Part shown: positions 57,350 through 64,000 of the stretch, in pieces
How the letters are laid out: the number at the start of each line of letters is the position of its first letter
Numbering within the stretch: position 1 is the stretch's first letter
Assembly: GCA_947044405.1 (NCBI GenBank)
Contig: CAMRHE010000077.1
Location: 682,001-746,000 of the forward strand
Source of the DNA: Leptodactylus fallax
Taxonomy: Eukaryota > Chordata > Amphibia > Anura > Leptodactylidae
Length of the DNA: 64,000 nucleotides
Direction: 5' to 3'
Notes under the pieces: model-generated
Seen by the model: the letters and a program-made list of their open reading frames with translations, nothing else
The model's database searches: none
Told to the model about the DNA's origin: nothing
Made by a program: the position numbers and the translations under genes

Positions 57350-57880
57350 TGGTCGTTCCCACCGTTGTACTCACTCACAGGAATAATGACAACTATACAG
57401 AAATCAAAAAATTTTTCATAGACATTGGAGCCAATAACATTTTTGACCTTGAAAATTACACTGAAAAAAAATCCAAGCAGAACAGAGAAAACTGACGATA
57501 AGATCATCAGTTTTCTGCATGAAGTCATCAAAGACGCTCAATTCCGAGCCAACGAGCCCCGAAACGCAGATCAGGAGCTGATTGATCGGAAGCTCTTTGT
57601 ATTGAACTATATTCACAACAGGGAACTGCAGGTTCAGAAAAGAAATCTAGAAAGACAGAGAGAGGTGGAGAAAACTGGGATGGATCAAGCCTTCAGACTG
57701 AGGCAGGAAGAGATGGAAAAAATACTAGAGAGAAATAGGAAACTACATAGAGAAAGAATGGAGAGACTGGAACGAGAATTCGATAGACAGAAATTACGAG
57801 ATCAGTATGAGCATGACGAGAGAATGAGACAGCTGGGAAATAAAGAAAAGAACAATAAAAAGAAGAATCCAAAGAAATAA
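57350..57880 (+). pseudogene. Paralog C exon 4, frameshifted
   Basis: Begins after TTCCCTTTCAG with [10 protein letters not shown]. The A8 run at 57464-57471 breaks the frame directly after E-N-Y-T-E. The remainder, in the next frame, keeps family residues (F-L-H-E-V, F-R-A-N-E-P-R-N) to TAA at 57878-57880. Confidence 0.85.
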
Positions 57881-58037
57881 CTGTAGAGACTGCAGGTGTA
57901 GACAGGAGGAGGGCGGTGGGTGCAGAAGGCTTGTTCCTGATAATTGGCAATAATGTCTTTATAATAGCAGAATATAATTACCTGTCATCTGATTGTATCT
58001 TATATCATATTTACAGTCCTTTAATACATACAGATAC

Positions 58038-58043
58038 AATAAA
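58038..58043 (+). terminator. Polyadenylation signal, gene C
   Basis: AATAAA in ACAATAAATCCTGTCT, aligned with the signal of gene B. Confidence 0.65.
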
Positions 58044-58149
58044 TCCTGTCTACAGTGTCTGCCTCACATTCTATGTCTCCTGTGGTTTGTATCACTAGCT
58101 CCTGGATGCTTGATGTGGCTTATAATAGAGAGTACAAGATCATGGAGCT

Positions 58150-59280
58150 ATGGGTATAACATACACAAGGAAAGACACAGAGATGGAAAGAGGGTAAAAC
58201 AGATATGCATATGTATACTAGTGGATAGGTGGATGGTTGGTGACCAAGGACAGTTCTACTTTCCCAACACTTCTATCCAGAATCACAGGAGGAAGAACAT
58301 AACCTGCTGCTCTCACAGGTGAAATAGTCTGCAGAACAAGAGCAGGAAGGATTGTACATGGAAGGTTTGTCCTATACTGTAGTTGCCAGACTCCTCTGTT
58401 ATCTCCTTTATATCATACCTGATGCCACATGCTACAGCATGAGATACATAGAATAATTGTGTGCAAAGAAACTTCACCATAGAAATACTTTGGGGGAATT
58501 TATTAAGACTGGTGTTTCCTATGACAACCATAATAAAGGCCCCCATTGGCATGAGGTACGGCTGAATTATTAAGAGGCTTCAACCAACTGTGTCTAATGA
58601 TATTGTAGCACGTGCGTTGCCCTTTTATGCATTTTTAGCTTCTATTACGTGCTGGATTTTTTTGTTCTTGATGTTTGCGCTTATGTAGCTGGCTTCACTC
58701 CAAGAACAATTATAATATTGGAGACTGTGACCTCTTGGCTATCAGACTTGTCCCTAAAAAATGGAGGTGCCTGCGGTACAGAACCTGTCATCTTGTGATG
58801 GGATCCTTGTTCTCGAGATGTGGACATACAGATAAATGGCCAGATGGGAATACTCCTCTAAGCCTAGAGGTTAAACATTAGTAACCTCTTAGTACATGTA
58901 CATTACATTAGTACATGTTATCTTGGTCCAATAATAGCTGCCTTCCATTGTCTGGTGCAGATGGTCTGACTAATGATTGCAATAAAAAGTACAGCTCTAC
59001 TCTAGCCCGATTTTTGGTCTCCATATTTGATTATATTTCAGGTGTTTCCCCCTTTCCATAGGATATTGTTGCTGTTCTTGTTATGACAATTTTCAAACTC
59101 GGAAAACTGACACGTCTCTTCATTTTCTACCCAATCTCACTACTAAACTTTCTAACAGATCTAAAACTTTACACCTCTGTTACTGACACACAATTGGCTT
59201 CCATATTTCCTTTATATCCTGTGGCCAAGTGGTATTTGTTAAGGGTCCTCAGCCCTAAGATGGAACACATTTTATAGATA
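58150..59280. other. Downstream of gene C, nothing recognised
   Basis: No exon or transposon end could be supported. Confidence 0.45.
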
Positions 59281-59282
59281 TT

Positions 59283-60120
59283 ACAGCAGAGGCATCGAGG
59301 ACTTGAATGACTTGTGTGTGTCTTACATTGGATATTGAGAAGGCATTCAAAAGAGTTTGCTGGGATTGTTTAGAGCAGGGGTAGGGAACTTTCGGCACTC
59401 CAGCTGTTGTAAAACTACAACTCCCAGCATGCATACTTTCTCTGCTTTTCTTGGAACTCCCATGGAACTGAATGGAGCACGTTGGGAGTTGTAGTTTCAC
59501 AGCAGCTGGAGTGCCGAAGGTTGCTGACCCCTGGTTTAGAGGATGTCTTGGATAGATTTGGTTTTAAAGGGGTTATCCGGTTTCCACTACTGATGACCTA
59601 TCCTTAAGATAGGCCTTCAATGATAGATCTGCGGGGTCCTGACACCCGGGACGCTGACAGATCAGCTGTACCGAGACAGCGCAGCTTCTGGTATTGTTTA
59701 CATTCTGGTATCCATGCTACTCACTTGCCATACAAACTGTAGTGGCCAGTGTAGGTACTGCAGTGCTGACTTATTGAAATCTATGGGATGGTGCTGCAAT
59801 ACCCATACTATATGAAAACAATACTGGGAACAGCTGATCTGGGGGGGGTCATATTCTCCGAGCTATACTGGCTCTCTAGTTTTCCCAGCAAGGGTGTCCT
59901 CTGTCCCTGCTAATATTTGACTTCATAATGGAACCCCAAACACTTGGGGAAATCTTCCGACATAGGGGAATCATGATTAGCAAGAATGCAACTAAACCAA
60001 TGATTCTAAACATGGACATTCCCTCAGAAGTGAAAACTAGGTCCCAGACGTCCTTTCTGGTTGCTTACACAGATAAGGAGCTGCAACACCTGGAAATCAC
60101 CTCACTAATCCACTGTGAAA
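59283..60120 (+). pseudogene. L1-like reverse transcriptase fragment
   Basis: Around 59325 the plus strand encodes L-D-I-E-K-A-F-K-R-V, the F/Y-D-x-E-K-A-F-D motif of L1 reverse transcriptase, and after the MITE D-R-F-G-F. Near 59890 it encodes Q-Q-G-C-P-L-S-L-L-I-F-D and M-E-P, the R-Q-G-C-P-L-S-P motif. Frames are broken. No Y/F-A-D-D motif was found. Confidence 0.65.
59376..59533. mobile_element. hAT MITE, 158 bp, perfect 8-bp TSD
   Basis: Ends CAGGGGTAGGGAACTTTCGG and CCGAAGGTTGCTGACCCCTG are inverted repeats; ACTACAACTCCCAGC and its inverse lie inside. GTTTAGAG at 59368-59375 is repeated exactly at 59534-59541. It interrupts the L1-like fragment. Confidence 0.93.
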
Positions 60121-61194
60121 GCCATGGTACTCAAACATATGGCCTGCATGCAGTCCCCAAATCTGTCATCTGCTGCAGCGGGGCACTGGAGCTCCAGAGA
60201 CATCCTAGGGACAGCAGAGAGCAGGCCGAAGGAGGAGCACAGTGCTACCCTTAAGGACTTTACAACAACTCCACCTACTGGCTTGGTTGCTTTGCAACAG
60301 CTAAACTGATGCTTCACCAAAAAATCTTGTACCTATTCTGAAATAAGTAGAATTTTAATTCTCACATCTGAACCATTCATATAAACTAATTGTGGTACAG
60401 GGTCAGCCAAGGGGGGATTAATCGTAGATATAGATTCCATTTGTGGCTTATTGATATCACATCCTTTGATTCTCAGACTCTCGCAGATTTAATGTTTGCA
60501 GTTACAGACACATTACATACAAGTGTGAAATTCGTTAACTCAGCAGGGGAGATCCTGGAGTGATGCGTATTTTAACACTTCCAGATGTGATGACTCCGGC
60601 CAAACTTAAAAGGAAATATGGTGTTATGATGATATTTTCCGAGGGGAGCATCCTACAGTCGCACCGATAAATTCCTCTGGTGTGCAAGACTTGAACGGAC
60701 ACCTCAAGTCCAAACACGGTACTGTTATGAGCAGGTAAAAGGTCCAGACACTGAACTCCCTACCCAAGGGGATCTTGGGGGTCATTCCTAGTGTCTACAC
60801 GATGGGAACATCTCCACGAACCCCGTCATACCCCTCACCTGATACTACGATCATCTGGCGAGGAGTTATGGTTGTAGATATTTTTCTGGTCCTAAGATTT
60901 AGGGCTGGGCCTCTTCTCCTGGTGACATCACACAGGGAGGAGCCAGAGACAGGTATATGCTCTCAGACCAGGGAGAGAGGCGACCTGCTTATCCTGGGGG
61001 AGATGTGAGGACACATGTCATGTTGTTGACTTAACGAAGTGCCCTGGGGCTAGCAGCGGAAGCCCCAGCGAACCAGAACGCAGATCCGTTTGGTACTTTT
61101 TTTTCTCTTTTCAACCCCATTTTATTTTTCTGTAGTATATTCCTTGTTTTCACCTGCATTTGCTTGATCATCTTCTGATGTGTATTCTGCATAC
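60121..61194. other. Unassigned, probably repeat-derived
   Basis: Part of it may be continued L1-like sequence. No domain or terminus was supported. Confidence 0.35.
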
Positions 61195-61356
61195 GTTAGC
61201 GGCTAGTACTGACCCACTCAGGTTAATATATATATAAAATTTATAAGGCTCGTTTCATGTTATCCTATGAATCCAGACACTCATGGGTAGTGAATGGAAG
61301 GTAGGAGGGGTGATCTCAGGTAGGCCAAGCAGCTTGGCAAAGCAGTATCCTTCACA
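61195..61356 (+). repeat. Dispersed repeat, inverted copy of 55110-55262
   Basis: See the partner copy. The two are about 6 kb apart in opposite orientation, flanking exon 4 of gene C. Confidence 0.6.
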
Positions 61357-61622
61357 CTAATGTTGTCATTTAGGATGCAGAACAAATACTGCAGGGCAGC
61401 AGATAAGAATTTATATGTCCCAAAATGGAGAACAGGTCTTGGATGTCCCTGTATGTAGCTACTTACTGTAAGCAGTCCATATTAGAACAAAACATACATT
61501 ACTGGCTCATTAACCTTGTCCATTATCTATTATACTGATGTCTCCTGATGTTGCAGAGGTCTCTCGAGCCCCTAAGGCTCCGGGACCTGGTAGTGATTGC
61601 TGCCTATCATTCTCTATAGCTA

Positions 61623-63189
61623 CAGTCATGGCCAAAAGTTTTGAGAATGATACAAATATTAATTTTTACAAAGTCTACTGCTTCAGTTTTTCTAATGGCA
61701 ATTTGCATATACTCCAGAATGTTATAAAGAGTGATCAGCTTAACAGCAATTACTTGCAAAGTCAATATTTGCCTAGAAAATGAACTTTATCCCCCAAAAC
61801 ACATTTCAACATCATTGCAGCCCTGCCTTAAAAGGACCACCTAACATCGTTTCAGTGATTGCTCCATTAACACAGGTGTGGGTGTTGATGAGGACAGGGC
61901 TGGAGATCAATCTGTCATGATTAAGTAAGAATGACACCACTGGACACTTTAAAAGGAGGCTGGTGCTTGCCATCATTGTTTCTCTTCTGTTAACCATGGT
62001 TATCTCTAAAGAAACACGTGCAGTCATCATTGCACTGCACAAAAATGGCCTAACTGGGAAGAGTATTGCAGCTAGAAAGATTGCACCTCAGTCAACAATC
62101 TATCGCATCATCAAGAACTTCAAGGAGAGAGGTTCCATTGGTGCCAAAAAGGCTCCAGGGCGCCCAAGAAAGACCAGCAAGCGGCAGGACCGTCTCTTAA
62201 AAGTGTTTCAGCTGCGGGATCGGGCTACCAGCAGTGCAGAGCTTGCTGAGGAATGGCAGCAGGCAGGTGTGAGTGCATCTGCACGCACTGTGAGGTGGAG
62301 ACTCTTGGAGCAAGGCCTGGTCTCAAGGAGGGCAGCAAAGAAGCCACTTCTCTCCAGAAAAAACATCAGGGACAGACTGATATTCTGCAAAAGGTACAGG
62401 GCGTGGACTGCTGAGGACTGGGGTAAAGTCATTTTCTCTGATGAATCCCCTTTTCGATTGTTTGGAACATCTGGAAAACAGCTTATTCGGAGAAGAATAG
62501 GTGAGCGCTACCACCAGTCTTGTCTCATGCCAACTGTAAAGCATCCTGAAACCATTCATGTGTGGAGTTGCTTCTCAGCCAAGGGAATCAGCTCTCTCAC
62601 AGTCTTGCCTAAAAACACAGTCATGAATAAAGAATGGTACCAGAATGTCCTCCAAGAGCAACTTCTCCCAACCGTCCAAGAGCAATTTGGCGCTCAACAA
62701 TGCCTTTTCCAGCATGATGGAGCACCTTGCCATAAAGCAAAGGTGATAACTAAATGGCTCAGGGAACAAAACATAGAGATTTTGGGTCCATGGCCTGGAA
62801 ACTCCCCAGATCTTAATCCCATTGAGAACTTGTGGTCAATCATCAAGAGACGGGTGGACAAACAAAAACCAACAAATTCAGACAAAATTAAAGCATTGAT
62901 TCTGCAAGAATGGACTGCTATCAGTCAGGATTTGGTCCAGAAGTTGATTGAGAGCATGCCAGGGAGAATTGCAGAGGTCCTGAAGAAGAAGGGTCAACAC
63001 TGCAAATATTGACTTGCTGCATTAACTCATTCTAACTGTCAATATAAGCTTCTGTTACTCATAATATGAATGCAATTATATTTCTGTATGTGATAAAAAC
63101 ATCTGACAAACACACATAAAAACCAGAGGGCAGCAGATCATGTGAAAATAGAATATTTGTGTAATTCTCAAAACTTTTGGCCATGACTG
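61623..63189 (+). mobile_element. Tc1-like element with open DD35E transposase
   Basis: Ends CAGTCATGGCCAAAAGTTTT and AAAACTTTTGGCCATGACTG are perfect inverted repeats over at least 20 bp, flanked by TA at 61621-61622 and 63190-63191. Everything expected of a complete element is present. Confidence 0.95.
61996..63012 (+). CDS. Tc1-like DD35E transposase, 338 aa
   Basis: The frame is open from 61963, but the first ATG is 61996 (M-V-I-S-K-E-T-R), the likely start. Two N-terminal helix-turn-helix regions flank a GRPR AT-hook-like motif (A-P-G-R-P-R-K). Catalytic residues are D149 (F-S-D-E-S), D241 (F-Q-H-D-G-A-P) and E277 (N-P-I-E-N-L-W). There are 35 residues between the last two because of the longer G-P-W-P-G-N segment, so DD35E rather than the DD34E of the other copies here. 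No lesion was seen; with its intact ends the element could be recently active. Confidence 0.93.
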   Translation: MVISKETRAVIIALHKNGLTGKSIAARKIAPQSTIYRIIKNFKERGSIGAKKAPGRPRKTSKRQDRLLKVFQLRDRATSSAELAEEWQQAGVSASARTVRWRLLEQGLVSRRAAKKPLLSRKNIRDRLIFCKRYRAWTAEDWGKVIFSDESPFRLFGTSGKQLIRRRIGERYHQSCLMPTVKHPETIHVWSCFSAKGISSLTVLPKNTVMNKEWYQNVLQEQLLPTVQEQFGAQQCLFQHDGAPCHKAKVITKWLREQNIEILGPWPGNSPDLNPIENLWSIIKRRVDKQKPTNSDKIKALILQEWTAISQDLVQKLIESMPGRIAEVLKKKGQHCKY

Positions 63190-63191
63190 TA

Positions 63192-64000
63192 CACCTCTGA
63201 TTAAAATACGTAAATGTCTGTCTGCTGCACAACTCCTCCATTGTACCAACCACATAAAAACGTGTATACAATGTTGGTACTTCAGCCCTTATTGACTTGC
63301 AAAAATTTATTTTACCACATCCAACATATTTTGGAGGTGCAAATGGTTGGGACTACCTTTCACACATAGTGAAACTTTAAGACGATACACCTTTTTGGGA
63401 AATTCAGTTGAAGTTTAATCATGTGGGGCTACAAGGCAGAGTACTCACCTGATGTTGCCTTCCTTTCATTAGGGCTAGATAAGTTGCAAGACCTAGATGG
63501 GCACCTGACCTCCCACATTTTAATGTTGACTGGATCATTTATTTGCAGATATTGTAAGTTGTTGAGGTTCCCTTACATTTTATTGGAACAGAATGTATAA
63601 ATTTGATTCATGGCCGGTAGACTAGAAAACATCTCAAAGTGTCAGAGGGTTATAGTGAGTGGTTATAGAGGGTGCCAAGTGGGTCAGGTTTCAAACTTCC
63701 AGTGTTTTATTTCACCAACTTTTTAGATATACAGTAATATGACCTATATCACTACTTAAGTAAAAGTGATAAGCAATGAGCTACATGGTTATATCTTAAA
63801 GGATATATAATTGTACCCTTTTCTGAATCTATATGTATCTTATGGCGTCATATTTTTGTACATGTATGGGTATTCTAACGATAAAACTATCGTATATTGT
63901 ACTTGAGTTCACAAAATGCATTTACCATTGACTGTATTTACCGCTTACCACTGACTGCACTCACCATTTAGCATTTACTGTATTTAAAATTTACTATTGA
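63192..64000. other. AT-rich sequence at the window end
   Basis: No gene or repeat end recognised. Confidence 0.45.

Larger units (their letters stand above)
45541..57880 (+). pseudogene. Paralog C: IFI44-like P-loop GTPase with exon 4 frameshift
   Basis: Exons 45541-45856, 50473-50596, 54532-54605 and 57350-57880 have intact splice sites and the family phases. The ATG at 45541 aligns with B; the codon at 45490 that extends the frame upstream is TTG, not ATG. Motifs: G1 GYLGHGKSS, DNRG, V-V-L-T-H, E-N-Y-T. In exon 4 an A8 run at 57464-57471 carries one base too many relative to the homologous frame of B; translation stops at TGA about 25 bases later. After the run the frame is open to 57880, including coiled coil and a lysine-rich end without CaaX. 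Either a fresh pseudogene, a polymorphism or a homopolymer sequencing error. Confidence 0.75.

Overview
The window looks like a vertebrate nuclear genome, most likely an anuran amphibian. This is inferred from spliced genes with multi-kilobase introns, vertebrate-type Tc1/mariner, hAT, Ty3/gypsy and L1-like elements, a tRNA-headed SINE, and minisatellites. No bacterial operon, rRNA gene or CRISPR array was seen.

The host genes are three tandem, same-strand paralogs of a four-exon P-loop GTPase-like family, here called A (3208-16216), B (21529-28888) and C (45541-57880). All three share identical exon lengths (316, 124 and 74 nt, then a last exon of about 515-536 nt) and identical splice phases (1, 2, 1). 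The proteins are about 342-349 residues. They have a Walker A motif (G-x-x-G-H-G-K-S-S), a DNRG G3 motif, a degenerate G4 (L-T-H), an E-N-Y-T loop in the G5 position and a long charged C-terminal coiled coil. The layout resembles interferon-induced IFI44/IFI44L-type GTPases, but the assignment is by eye. A ends in a polybasic stretch plus a CaaX box (CLIS), predicting a prenylated membrane-bound protein. B and C end in lysine-rich tails without CaaX. A and B are open throughout; C has a one-base frameshift in an A8 run in exon 4.

Region by region. 1-3.1 kb: hAT, L1-like and mariner-MITE relics. 3.2-16.4 kb: gene A, whose introns hold a broken Tc1 element, a 35-bp minisatellite present in both orientations, a complete non-autonomous hAT with perfect 8-bp target duplication, a SINE, and a hAT transposase N-terminal relic. 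16.4-21.4 kb: dispersed repeats. 21.5-29.1 kb: gene B, with a Tc1 element carrying an uninterrupted 340-aa transposase in intron 2 and a 58-nt poly-C tract. 29.2-41 kb: a MITE, a hAT transposase C-terminal relic, and a young 8.6-kb Ty3/gypsy retrotransposon (LTRs of 1121/1122 bp with only two differences noticed) inserted with a CACA duplication into the hAT's own minisatellite tail. 43.4-45.1 and 51.9-53.5 kb: two copies of one Tc1 family in opposite orientation, the first upstream of gene C and the second in its intron 2. 46.2-49.1 kb: a 2.8-kb hAT-type element in intron 1 of gene C, full of minisatellite. 57.9-64 kb: the gene C 3' end, an L1-like fragment split by a hAT MITE, and a Tc1-like element with an intact DD35E transposase.

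The three paralogs probably act in one cellular pathway, perhaps interferon or antiviral, with A membrane-targeted and B/C soluble. That functional statement is inference; exon structure, motifs and transposon boundaries are read from the sequence.
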